A stretch of DNA of 44,598 nt from Pleurotus djamor (taxonomy: Eukaryota; Basidiomycota; Agaricomycetes; Agaricales; Pleurotaceae), in NCBI GenBank assembly GCA_029747585.1, contig JAPEVF010000364.1:1-44598 (forward strand), written 5' to 3'. The notes under the pieces were generated by a model. That model made no database searches. It was not told the origin of the DNA and saw only the letters and a list, made by a program, of their open reading frames with translations. How positions within the stretch are numbered: the first letter of the stretch is position 1; each line of letters starts with the position of its first letter. The position numbers and the translations under genes were made by a program. This document shows positions 22,145-32,999 of this stretch, one piece after another.

Positions 22145-23721
22145 ATGACCCGTTCCAGAAAGTCTACTGCGCGCCATGCTATCAAAGATCCCATCGAATC
22201 GCCTGACGAGACGAGCTACACTCAGATGGAAGTTGAGGTTGAAGCTGCTGAAGAGAAATCATCACCTATATCGAGCGACGGCAGTGTACACAGTACCAAT
22301 GCTGAGGCCAACATCGAAAACCAAAGCCCCGTTTTCACTCCGTATACTCAGGAAGAGGCGGAGAAAGCTTTGATCGGCGTATCGTCCATCATCCGCGATC
22401 GATACCTTCACGGTATGTCTCGTATGAATCATACATAATTTCCTGGACTTGTTCTAACAGCGTTGCAAGGTGGTGTTTATGAGCAAATCTATCATAAAAT
22501 GACGTCCTTGGAGGTCGATCCGTCAAAAATGCTGGCTACCACCGAATACAAAATCGACTTTCATATGCGTCCTGCAGGGAAGAATAATTTTTCCTTCAAT
22601 CGTTCCGACGGTTCTCTTGCCACTTTCATGTGTTTTGGCGAGATCGCGCCTGCAGAAGATGGTACCATGTTGTCCGCCAAAGGCAATCATTTTTCGGGTG
22701 CCAGTGCAGGCGGAGACGTATGTGCTTCTGTTTTATTTGTATCATCTTTTATTAATGCTCCAGTTAAACGGGTATAGAGATTCAAGCCCATAACCGATGA
22801 AGCTAAGTGTAAGAATATACTTGTCTTACGCCGACCATTGTCGTCGCCCCCCGCAATTGATTACCTGTACGAGGAGCAGATCGGTTTGCTCCATGAGATA
22901 GTTTCCTCCGTTGACGTCGATTATGGCTCGGTGAGTCATTCGCCCTTGTGCTACGTGTATCGTACTCAGATTACAATTTAGGACTGGGAAAACAGAGAAT
23001 GGACGCGTATGATATCGACATCGCGTATGAATGTACCAGACGCCATTCCCGTGTCAACAATGCCAATTTACGGGGTATGTTTCTCCTGTTGATTAACTGA
23101 GCAAATATTTAAATAGGTATATAGCGACCGAAGGGTGGTCCTGAACAGGTAAACAGGATCGTTCGTAAGAAAAATCACCGACCCGAAACATCCAGTGGAC
23201 CGACCCTTTTTCATGGTAAGAGGCGTATGAAAGACTTACCTTACTTAATAAGTTGACATCATGTGAATTTACAGCGAGTCCTGTGTATGAAGGGGCGCAT
23301 TACGAACCCAGCGTCCTAAGCGACTTCGGGGGCCAATATTTTCAACTCAAATCTCATAAGCTCGCACAACAAAGCTTCTACGATATGGACAACGCTCTTA
23401 TTCCCCCTTGGAAGGTATACGAAGAATTGAGGCCGGGTACTTTAGTGCTTGCTCATGTCAGCCTCCATTGCTTTGTGAATCCGTCTGAGAAAAAAAGGGT
23501 TTGTTTCTCGACCTTTGAACTTGGCTGTCTTATTGATTGACTTTGTATCACAGTACTTTCAAGTCAAATTGGAGAAATTGAGGATCGTTGGAGAATCTAA
23601 CGAAGAAAGCGAACTGAGAATGATCCCTGAGGTTCCTCACGCTCTGAAAACCGCTGAATTGAACGATGATTTCGAGGATATTCGCCCACGGAAACGGGCA
23701 AAATTATCTCATAAAGAATGA
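22145..23721 (+). CDS. seven-exon gene of unknown function (LRPGTLVLA motif family)
   Basis: A complete model (exons 22145-22412, 22461-22717, 22778-22930, 22982-23074, 23149-23215, 23275-23498, 23554-23721) keeps one frame throughout and gives 409 residues. The first ~80 residues are hydrophilic and acidic (MTRSRKSTARHA, EVEVEAAEEKSS). The middle is mixed beta-type sequence (TTEYKIDFHMRPAG, GSLATFMCFGEIAP). Towards the end comes the motif WKVYEELRPGTLVLAHVSLH, which I recall from many uncharacterised agaric proteins found near transposons. The C-terminus is basic (RPRKRAKLSHKE), consistent with a nuclear localisation signal. No catalytic motif is visible. The beta-rich middle could be an OB-like nucleic-acid-binding fold, but that is a guess. 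The start is chosen at the ATG in context ACCATCATGA. Confidence 0.6.
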
Positions 23722-23910
23722 ACATCCAGCATTGACTAGATATTTAGAACGATGATTCATCCATGTAACAATGCATCCTAGACAACGAAATATATTTATC
23801 AAATGTTTGAATTCGACTGTGGCGTTTTTCAGCATGAGATTTAGACAAATTTTTGTTTATCCATTGAGAAATAGTCGATTTACACCTCGAGTTGAATACT
23901 CGCGGCCTTT

Positions 23911-24430
23911 CTTCTCAACGTGGAAGTATCTGTCGGTTTCTTTGCTCGAACCTATTTGTTTGATACCAACATTGTACGGGCGTTGTGGAATTTGATCGAA
24001 TCTGAATGTACGGACGTCGAACGTATGCCAATATGCCAATGTATATGTACGTTGACATGTCATGGGGCAGGCGTTGTATGTTGACATCGACGGAGGATGA
24101 TACTTCGTACTCTGGATGTGCAACCCCTCTTCTCAACGTGGAAGTATCTGTCAATTTCTGTGATCGAGTCTGAATCTTTGGTTTCATGCGCACATCGGAC
24201 ATATGTCAATGTAGGCACGTTGACATGTCATGTGGCAGGCGTTGTATGTTGATGTCGACGGAGGATGATACTTCGTACTCTGGATGTGCAACCCCTCTTC
24301 TCAACGTGGAAGTATCTGTCAATTTCTGTGATCGAGTCTGAATCTTTGGTTTCATGCGCACATCGGACATATGTCAATGTAGACACGTTGACATGTCATG
24401 TGGCAGGCGTTGAGTGTGAACGTCGACGAA
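23911..24430. repeat. tandem repeat, unit about 168 bp, about three copies
   Basis: Units begin with CTTCTCAACGTGGAAGTATC at 23911, 24129 and 24297. The second and third copies are almost identical over most of the 168-bp unit. The first is 218 bp, with an insertion or divergent segment in its middle. Each unit contains CGTTGACATGTCATG, whose core TGACATGTCA is a 10-bp palindrome, and a GTCGACGGAGGATGATA-type block. The array sits immediately upstream of the TATA box of the next gene, so it may act as a regulatory array or simply be a local duplication. Confidence 0.8.
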
Positions 24431-24528
24431 TGCTACATCATGCTCTACGGATGCTCATTGAGATTAGACATCATGACTCATCCAGGACTTTCACGCTATT
24501 TTTATTGTCTCGGTTTTGTATATAAAGC

Positions 24529-24537
24529 AGTTGAACA
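24529..24537 (+). promoter_or_regulatory. TATA box upstream of copy 2 of the F-box/NTase-like family
   Basis: TATATAAAG is followed 52 bases later by an ATG at 24589 (MVSSGLFTVAWRSF), which may open the first exon of the gene whose main exons begin at 24909. Confidence 0.4.
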
Positions 24538-24908
24538 GAACCGCATTCATTTCATTCGCAGTACATCGTATCAAATTTTATTGTCCAAATGGTATCGAGT
24601 GGTCTCTTCACCGTTGCTTGGCGTTCATTTCTTATTTACTGTGGCCCAGGACTCCGTATCGACATCTTCAATATCTCACCACGCTGTAAGCACATAGAAA
24701 CATCACGACTGATAAATTCCTAAATGCTTACGTTTCTGAAGATCAAAGAAGAATCGATGTCAGCGGTGAGTCCATTGGTGCATTATCTTATGTTTACAAT
24801 TCTGAAAACCCTCTAACTTAGGCCGGTTTCGACGATTTTGAGATGAAAGATGATCAGTCCGGTTTATCGGATATGGAGCAATGTCCGTCTACGTTTTGAT
24901 TTGTGCAG

Positions 24909-26008
24909 GCACTCACTAACATTACATCATCCGCAGTGTTTTATCAACAGGTCCATTCTTCATATCGCCTTCTCTCGAAGCATTTTTATAAGCGTAACAT
25001 TGACGGATTCAGAGAAATGCAGTCGTATACTGGACTGGTTGTGTCTGGATCCACGGTTCTTAACTTCCTTTCTCTTGAATCTATGGGGGAGTCCGATCTG
25101 GACCTCTATGTTGACTTGATCGGCGCGGAATACGCTGCAATATGGCTGCAGCACATTGGATGTGAACCTCACGATAATTTGGGTTTTGTCTCCTTCTACG
25201 AAATTTTTGCAAGTAAACTTCAGCAGGTTCTTGGGATTACCATTCCGGATCTACGTCGTTACATGCCCCCTCGACTTTACGAGAAAGTACAGAGTATTAA
25301 TCCAGTTGTTCCGCGTCTTGACGACGACAAGGACGTGATCATCAATGACAAGTACTTATCAAGTCGTCATATCCTTACAGTGATCAATTTTCTATCGCCA
25401 AAGAACACGAAGATTCAGTTGATTATATGTATCCCTCATGTGATCGATGTTATCCTTCGCTTTCACTCGTGTACGTGATATACTCTCGTCATATATTCTC
25501 TACTGAACTCGGCCAAATAGCGCATGTAATGAACGTGGCTACCGCTCATACCTGCTATTGCATATATCCGAAGGAAACCCTGGAATCAAAGACAAGTCTT
25601 GTATTCGATTCGAGCCCTGAAGCACATCTCGCATATCAGAAGTATCGCCAACGAGGATGGATGTTTATCAAGAATGACATCCAAGCCCAAAGTCGACAGA
25701 TATTTCGGTCTGCCGAACGAACGGTTGGGGATGAGCTTACTTTGACCGTTCCATTATGGCCTGAGCTACCATGTTTATCTCGTCACTACGATAATGCGTA
25801 CAAGGCAATCAAGTTCAACCTTGGATATAGTGAGTCATCGGTGGGCATACCCTATATCAACCATTATTTGTGAGTACTACATCGTTCCAATGAACGAAAC
25901 TTCGTTCTCACCAACTACAGCGAAATAACTCCGGTTATACCACTTGAACGAAGAAGTGCTCGACCCTTTGAGTCGCAATCGGTGTTTTGGGTTTCATGTA
26001 CTCTCTGA
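24909..26008 (+). CDS. F-box / nucleotidyltransferase-like family protein, copy 2
   Basis: Three exons (24909-25470, 25521-25869, 25921-26008) join in frame to 332 residues and correspond exon by exon to the copies at 11.4-12.6 and 27.0-28.2 kb. This copy has the clearest nucleotidyltransferase-like signature: VVSGSTVLNFLSLES followed by SDLDLYV, that is a Gly-Ser turn, a helix and an acidic D-x-D strand, as in the polymerase-beta fold. A third catalytic acid is not obvious; the later strand reads TKIQLIICIP. Exon 2 starts with the family block VMNVATAHTCYCIYPKETLES. The 5' part is not solved: a leader beginning at the ATG at 24589 has short exons separated by GTAAGC and GTGAGT introns, but a TGA at 24896 blocks the simple reading into the main exon. 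Function unknown. Confidence 0.6.
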
Positions 26009-26886
26009 ATGGATATACATTTATTATTACTCGTATCTTAAGCAGATGTAGCGAGTCACAATTTCAAATTCATTTCAATTTCGTCAGCAAACTCAGTCAT
26101 CACAATAGGCACTCTACACTCTGTCTCAGTCGTACCCGACTAACACTGAATGAACTTTATAGTCAATGTTGAACATTGAGCGCTGCGTGCAGCGCTGAGC
26201 CTTGATGCCTCTTGATGCATATCGCAGTGAGTAGGTATGGATTTACTTGCAATATTTGCTTCTGTGTTCATGACTTCCTCAGAGTCCTCTGCTTCTTGGG
26301 TTTGCCAAGAATAACAAAGTTCGTTGACGCTCTCATCCTGAAGACATAAGCACCTGCCGAAGCGACGCGAGGCAAATCTCGCTGCAAATAAGCTCGTGGT
26401 CGATCTCAAATAAGTTTGTGGTTAGTATTTCTTCTCGAATACATCTTTTACATTTGCTCAAGAGTCTAGAGGATAATTCTTTGTGTAATTTTCTGTGGTA
26501 GCGGCATCAACCTTCTTCGAGTTAGGCCTAAGTCTGAAGATTTAGAGAGGCTTCGAATTAGCGACAACGTGATAATGCACGTTTCTTAGATTGAACTACT
26601 TTGGGTAACACGTGTGATAATTCTGGACGTTGCCTGACTTGATTAGACTGTGACATGCGACATGACTTGTTGTGATAGATTTCGATTAACATTGACTTTG
26701 GCTGTGACGGCCTGATATTGATAGCGTGATAGACTGACATCGTTACGGACAGACAGCAGTCGTCGATGAATGGCGTCTGACACTCCTGATTGACAAGGCA
26801 AGACGGTGGTGAGCATTTACGACTGAGACATGACGACCGTTAAAACAGATGCCTGTCCTATTACCCATGCGCCAGAGTCTGGGATT
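26009..26886. other. intergenic interval with two adjacent hairpins
   Basis: There is no gene. At 26164-26178 CAATGTTGAACATTG is a perfect 7-bp-arm palindrome. It is followed directly at 26179-26196 by AGCGCTGC-GT-GCAGCGCT, an 8-bp GC-rich stem with a 2-base loop. The rest is AT-rich. Paired hairpins can mark element ends, but no Helitron CTRR end follows at the usual distance. Confidence 0.5.
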
Positions 26887-26898
26887 TATATATAAAAG
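26887..26898 (+). promoter_or_regulatory. TATA box of copy 3 of the F-box/NTase-like family
   Basis: TATATATAAAAG lies about 100 bases upstream of the ATG at 27000. The interval is pyrimidine-rich near the presumed transcription start. A short leader of 60-80 nt would result. Confidence 0.5.
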
Positions 26899-26999
26899 CA
26901 GGGATTGTTATGGGAAGTCATTCATACTGTCTACTCCCATATTATTTTTACCAGTGACTTGATCATTTGTGCTCCGAATTAGCTCTACTCTTACCATCA

Positions 27000-28229
27000 A
27001 TGCACTCCAATATCGCTCAAAGTATAACCAAACCAGTTCCATCTTCACGACCGCATAAGGTTCGTTATTATCTTTACTACAACGATACCGTTCCTTGATG
27101 TCTTTGTCGGCAGGATCTAACAGCAGCCTGTGGTACAAAGACCTGGTCTGGCCTAGAGGTTAGCGGAAATGCTGTTATACCTTTGGATCAATGTCGTCCA
27201 TTCACTCTCACTACAATAAATGAATATATATGGTCGCACGAAAGATGCCTTCAGTCTTACTTCCCGCCCACCGTTACCGCCTCTTTCCGTACCCTACAGG
27301 CCATCAGTGGCATGGTGATCTCGGGCCCTACAGCCCTTCGGTTTCTCAGCTTGGAATCAAATAAAAACTTCCCTTTGGACTTATACGTACACGTCGCGTC
27401 TGCAGCACTGACTGGTGACGGACTTGAACGATTGGGATGTGTCGTTATTTCTCGAAGCGGCGAAAAGACGACTTTCAGTAATCAAATGCAGCGCATTCAC
27501 ACCGTCAATTCCCAACATGCGACTGCAAGTGATGAGGAGAAATGTCCCGAGTATTTTGTACGTGACGATGGTTTGGCCTGCGCTCAAGGAGTCATCCGTT
27601 ATCCCAATCGGATGGTCTACGCCGTCATCAACTTTGATAGTCCCCTACACACTCGCGTCAACTTAGTCGTTTGCTTGTGTTCAATGTCGAAACTGATGAC
27701 GCTCTTTCACTCAAGTGAGATTGCTTTGTTTCCCTCATATTTAGTAGCTAATTCCTTCGATAGCGATCTTGATGAACATTATCACTGCGCAAAGTCTTCT
27801 TTGCTTATTTCCCAAAGAAACGTTCTCGGATCGGACAGGCCTAGTTGTTCAAAACAAAGACGTGTTCCAAGGAGAAGCCCGTGGAAAGTACAGGACACTG
27901 GGTTATAGGATGATTGACAATCACGTCGATGCCTACAAGAATGGAGTTTTCCCCGCAGGTCGTCGATCCATCAGAGATAATAATATTCTCTCTATTCCCC
28001 TGAACCCTAGGACTGCGCGACTGCCCACTCAGTTTGATGATGAACTTCACCGAAGCGTGTATAATCTGCAATTCACAGGCAACATATTCACCGATGCTAG
28101 CTTGACCTGTCTCGGGTAAGGGGTTCTGTTTCTCTAGACGCATTGTTATATAACAAGCAATGAGTACACAGGAAGTGGAAAGCCTCGACAGGAGCCTTGA
28201 ACGAAGAGAATATCGTCCCTGAGAAATGA
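27000..28229 (+). CDS. F-box / nucleotidyltransferase-like family protein, copy 3
   Basis: Four exons (27000-27059, 27114-27714, 27764-28115, 28172-28229) join perfectly in frame to 356 residues, making this the most complete copy. The N-terminus (MHSNIAQSITKPVPSSRPHK) is hydrophilic; no clear F-box is seen here. The core motif is MVISGPTALRFLSLESN followed by PLDLYV, so one of the two acidic residues of the D-x-D pair in copy 2 is lost. The third exon begins LMNIITAQSLLCLFPKETFS, the family block, and the last ends NEENIVPEK. Introns fall at the same positions and phases as in the other two copies (after the HS dipeptide, and just before the final ~20 residues). The function of the family is unknown to me, and loss of an acidic residue argues against simple nucleotidyl transfer in this copy. 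Confidence 0.65.
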
Positions 28230-28525
28230 ATAATCTTATCGAATCAACGAAGAAGTATATTTCCTCTTGCATATTTTATCATCCGATGTGGATATCTGAC
28301 CTAGAATAGATCGTACTCTGCACGTAGATCAATATTTATTACTTGTCGTTAGATGTAGGTGTGTCAAATGTTGTCGTATTTATATATTTATGATCAATCC
28401 TCTCATCTGGATTACTTTCTGCGCGACCATCTGGTTGGCTGGATTTGGGCTGAGATTGAATTTCAAAGTCCGAGATACCCAAGGCGCCATATTTTTGTTT
28501 TCTCTGACATCTCTTTCGAACGACA
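28230..28525. promoter_or_regulatory. intergenic promoter region
   Basis: No gene is seen. TATTTATATATTTATG near 28377-28392 is a candidate TATA element about 135 bases before the ATG at 28526. The interval is otherwise unremarkable. Confidence 0.3.
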
Positions 28526-30435
28526 ATGTCGGATACTGTTGAGACCACTCTCCACAAGTTGTTCCCGAACCATACGTTCAGTCTAGGTGCCAATGGATCA
28601 AATCATCAGTTACAGATCAAATGTAGCGGTCGTTTTCTCCCTCTCGCCACCGTCGAGGATATCCAAAAGACTTCCAACTGGCGTCCGAAGCACGATGAGG
28701 CAGATAAGTTCATGAAGAAACTGTCGACGGAGAAGCGAGTATGCGACGGCTGTAGGAAGATTGACAATCTGAAAGAGTGTCGATTGGCTACCCAGGGGGC
28801 CCGGTGTACTCTTTGCACCGAGCGTGGCTACGCCTGTAGTATTGCAGATCAATTACGCATGGATGTTCTTAGCAAACGCCACTCCTTATCTCCGGCGGAG
28901 ATTCTTGAGCTTTACCGCCCCTTCGCAAGCGCAAAAACAGATCTTGGTGAGTTCGTACTAGCCAGGTTTTGATAACACGTGTTCATTGATCTTTTTTTTG
29001 TTCTCGTTTTCAACGATTTCAGATTCGTCTTTTTGGTCTATTACGACTGTGTCTACTGTTGCAAGTGCCGCTCCCGCTTCATCAACGCCTCCGGTCTCTG
29101 CTAAAGGTCGCCGAGCGACCTCTAGATCGGCCCCATCCACCCCTCAGAGCTCGACAAGACGTCTTCGCTCTCGAGAATCCTTATTGGGGAAGGATACTTC
29201 TACTCGCCCTCGATCCGACGATGAAGATGATTCTTCACCACCTCCGTCTCTTTCTAATATCAANGATTGGCCCCCCCTCCCCTAAGAAAGCTGCATCATC
29301 GTCGACTCAAATCGCTGAGTCTGCTAGTACCGGCGACAAACGCCCACGAGCCTCCTCGCCTTTGTCCGCTGGGAAACGGATTCCTAGTGTGACTCATCGA
29401 CCTTGTATCCACTCACCCACTGCTTTATCTGACGCTGAGCCCAACCCTTCTCCTGCTATTCTTCTTGCTTCTTCGCCGTCTTTTTCGCAACCAGCAATCT
29501 CTCAACCTCTTGAAACCCGTATCGATGCACTCCAGGACAAGGTCGTGAAGCTGACCGATGAAGTCGAGGCGTGGAAGGAGAAGGCAATCGTTGCTGAAGA
29601 CGAAGTGAGCGCGTTGCGTGTCCAACGAGCCCAGCTCAATGTACCGTTGCTCCACGAGAGACTTGGCGTCGCAGAGGAGGTTATCGCAAGCTACGAAGAG
29701 AACATCGCCTCCCTGGAGAAGCAGCTGATCAACGAACGAGAGGCTCGTCATAGAGAGCAGTCTGAGCTATCAATGATGCAACACCTCAGTCAAGTCTCAG
29801 CTGAGATAGAGCCTGCCTCGGATTCGATCCCGTTGCCTACGCTGGCGATGTGGATGATGTCGACCTCAGCAGCTTTTCACGGTCTCCATCAGGTTTTATC
29901 ATCGTCGACGATTCTAGATTCAGACAGTGAGCCTGTGTCGATAAGGCGTGAGTCACTCGACGCCTCGCTTAGCTTGATTTCCCAACAACATACCGCCCTC
30001 AATAACTGGGTGGTAGGACACCTTCCCGGCTTTCAAAGGCTTGTGGCCGATATCGCACAGATGCCAGACAGGGTGACATCTGTCGGCCGCTTGCGTCGCC
30101 TTGAGGAAGCAGCAAAGGCGGCGAGGGAAGACCTTGAAGCGAAGCGGATTGAGGAAGTCAATCGACTCGCGGAAGAAAAAGCCAAAGAGCTTCAAGATAA
30201 GGCAGAGCAAGAGGAGCTGCTTGCTCAGATCGCCTATCGCAAGGAGATTGCAAGGAAGGCAACCGAGGAGCAACAGAGGCTTTTGGCCCAATACGTTCAA
30301 CATGGTGGCATGGCCCCATCCTCTCCTCCGTCTCCCTCCCTTCCAGCGGATAACATGTCCTCCTCAGACGCGCCTCCCAACTTTGGTTCTGCCAATCTTC
30401 TTGGGCATTCTATGGGAGACAACGCAAATGCTTAG
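28526..30435 (+). CDS. Cys6-cluster and coiled-coil protein of unknown function
   Basis: Exon 1 (28526-28946) and exon 2 (29023-30435) are joined by a 76-nt intron. Residues ~73-107 hold six cysteines spaced C-x2-C-x8-C-x8-C-x2-C-x6-C (CDGCRK, KECRLATQ, CTLCTERGYAC). This is very close to the fungal Zn(II)2Cys6 DNA-binding cluster, except for a longer first loop. A Ser/Pro-rich disordered region follows (KGRRATSRSAPSTPQSS), then a long coiled coil (LETRIDALQDKVVKLTDEVE through REARHREQSE) and a second charged helix near the C-terminus (RRLEEAAKAAREDLEAKRIE). The frame changes at the single N (29264), next to a C run, so the break is most likely an unresolved base there. It could be a transcription factor, or a structural protein of a mobile element. 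Of these I can show only a likely zinc-binding, oligomerising protein. Confidence 0.65.
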
Positions 30436-30991
30436 CTTACGTGTCGAAATGCATAGGTAGTCGTGTCGATAGACCCCCAGTGGTCTATCTCGTATCATTC
30501 TCATTGAAAATATACATTCCGTCATCTTGATTCCTATATAAATCAGTCTGATCAACAATTTTTTGACTGAGCTGAACAAATTAAACTGATAAATAGTAAG
30601 TGATGTGATTGTTAAACTATTACTTTGGATGCTAGCAACTCAGTGGTATTGACGCTACTACATCAAGTAAATCGAAATCAATTCTTTGCTCCTGACTTGG
30701 CATATGGGTCCGTCAACAAAGCAATAGCGGGGGCGCGATGGTGCAGGTGGACCCATCGCGCAGCTTGCCATTGCACCCCGGCAAGCACCGGCAAGTCGGT
30801 TGCAAGTTCGACTCCCCTCACTGCAATTTTCGACAAAAAACCGGCACATGTTCAATTCGCCACCGCCGATTAGGTCATACTTCATCACTATCACAAATCC
30901 CTCTCCCATACCCCCAGCCCCTTTCTCAACTCTTGCCTAGCACATGACGCAACAAGTGATCCCGCCAAGGGCCCACCATTGGGACCACGCT
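30436..30991. other. intergenic interval containing a tRNA-like pol III promoter pair
   Basis: There is no protein gene. At 30739-30750 TGGTGCAGGTGG fits the pol III A-box consensus, and at 30805-30815 AGTTCGACTCC fits the B box. Between them are two hairpins: GCGCGATGG/CCATCGCGC (around 30733-30760) and GCTTGCC/GGCAAGC (around 30763-30787). A cloverleaf with normal acceptor and T stems does not form, so this is either a tRNA-derived SINE or a tRNA relic and not a working tRNA. It lies about 170 bases from the left end of the next element. Confidence 0.35.
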
Positions 30992-31236
30992 CAGTAATAC
31001 TGGATGGAATAGTTACTTTAAACCACAAAAGTGCNAAAAAACGTAGTCGTTTTAAGCCATGTACTCATGGAAATGCTTAAAGTCACTCTAAACAACTAAA
31101 AACAGAGTATGACTGTAAACCACGGAATTGTTAATAGTAACTATGAGCCTTTGAATATATAGTTACTGGGAGCCCTAAACAGACCATTTACTGGCAGTTA
31201 CTGTAAGGTACCAAAATCTCTGTAGTTACTTTTAAC
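30992..31236 (+). repeat. left terminal inverted repeat (outer, conserved part)
   Basis: This arm matches 33849-34093 in reverse orientation with only a few substitutions. The N at 31035 sits in the A run that is six bases long in the other arm, so the missing base can be checked against it. Confidence 0.85.
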
Positions 31237-31431
31237 AGATCTTTTTATAGTTACTTTAAGCAAGGTTTCAACCTGACAGAATCTTGCAGTAACTTTTAAG
31301 GCATTTATTTACAGGTACTTTTAGCCATGTAAGTATTTATAGTAGCTGTGAATGCAGGTGCTTAAAGTCACTTTAAAGCATCAGCATGCTTAGAGTAACT
31401 GTGACATTAAAGAAACCAACCTCAGATGCTA

Positions 31432-32040
31432 TTACTTCAAAGTCACTATAAAGCCTTGTTTGCTTAAAGTGACGCTGAACATGTATTTGTCCGNTTTTTT
31501 TGCCTATTTTTAAAGTAACTTTAAGCCAACATGTTCTTATAGTAACTTTCTGCTGATAATATTTATTCTTTCACAGTTACTTTAAAGTAGGAAAATTCTT
31601 GGAGTCACTATAACTGTATATAAGCCTATTCCAAATGCTAGTACTTTAAAGTGCCTATAAAGTATTGCTTGCTTATAGTCACTTTAAATGTGCATTTCCA
31701 GTGTTTGTGCACTTGTTAAAAGTAACTTTAAGCCCAGCTAAATTCATGGTAACTATCTACCTATAGTAGCCACTTCATTTGCAGTTACTTTAAACTAGGA
31801 AATTTTTTACAGTTACTATAGAAGTATAAAAGGCTACTCCAATGATTCTTACTTAAAAGTCACTATAAAGCTTTGCTTGCTTGTAGTCACTTTAAAGCCA
31901 TACTTCTCCGGGTTTTTCTGCATGCTTAAAGTGACTTTAAAGTAGGAAATACTTATAGTAACTTTTGGCTTACAGTATTTAGTGATTTCACAGTTACTAT
32001 AATTCAATCAAATCCTTATTCTTGCTTTGTGCTTAAAATT
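31432..32040. repeat. three tandem ~208-bp modules in the left arm
   Basis: The marker TCACTATAAAG (TGCCTATAAAG in one copy) recurs at 31443, 31652 and 31860, a spacing of 209 and 208 bases. Each module carries the AAAGTNACTTTAA motifs, and two of the three also keep a recognisable TCCG followed by a T run. The copies are diverged. Confidence 0.65.
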
Positions 32041-32999
32041 TTAGCTGGCTTAAAGTTACTATTACCAAATTTGAAAAAAGCGCAATTAGGGGAATATACA
32101 GACAACTGTAAATAAAATGAAATCAGTACTTCTAACAATGCAGAATACAATTCTTGACTATGGGAAACTAGAAAATAATCAAAATGTGCAGCAAAATCTA
32201 GCATTTCTGTGTTCACCCCACCCTTATCAATTAGTCTACTTGCATTAGATCAAAACATTGGATGAGTAAGAATAGCTCAAACACTAGGTTAATGAATTGA
32301 TGGTCTTTGAGTGAATGCAAATTACTCAGAGGTTATCAAGTTATTGAGCAAAGCTGGATTTACTCTATATGAATCTATGCTGTTCATATCTTCTTTAACC
32401 TACTGGTAATATTCATTCCTTCCTTTACATGGGTATGCCTACTCAGTAGCTGCATCAGTGAGGATGTCATTACAATCCAGGCAACACACATGTCTACTAG
32501 TTTTGAAATAGCTTGAAGAGTGATTCTAATCATTGAGATTCTTCTGCATATTAGCTACCATTCTTGTGTACACTTCTCTGGTTTAGCACTACTCTGGACT
32601 AAAGATGTCACTCCATTAGCAGTATTTTGGTGCTTAACTCAAAGCCATGAGCAAGATTGTTGAAATGAAGAGTATACAAGAATAAGGTTCAGATAGCATC
32701 CCTCTATGATTGAATATTGGAAAAGCACTGAGAGACACATTTCCATTCTTTCTAGCAGTATCATTCTTATCTGAAGTACCCAAAGAATCTATGATGGACT
32801 GACATCAAGTATGCAGAGCTGATAGATACAAGGATAGAGAGTATGGAAGAGTATGAGTGGATTGAAATAATACAAATCTGAATATTATGATAGTCCAATG
32901 CTAGGTTTTGGTGCACTTTTCATTTCTCCCATTTATTGGGTGTCTCCTGTGGTTACTGGGAATTTTTCCCAGGATCAATGGATATTTTCCCACACTGAA

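Noticed and set aside
26164..26200. Hairpin as a Helitron end
   Set aside because: The stem fits, but no CTRR follows at the right distance.
30720..30830. Functional tRNA gene
   Set aside because: The A and B boxes fit, but acceptor and T stems do not pair.
32016..32216. Open frame inside the inverted-repeat element
   Set aside because: Short, AT-driven, with no similarity to a transposase.
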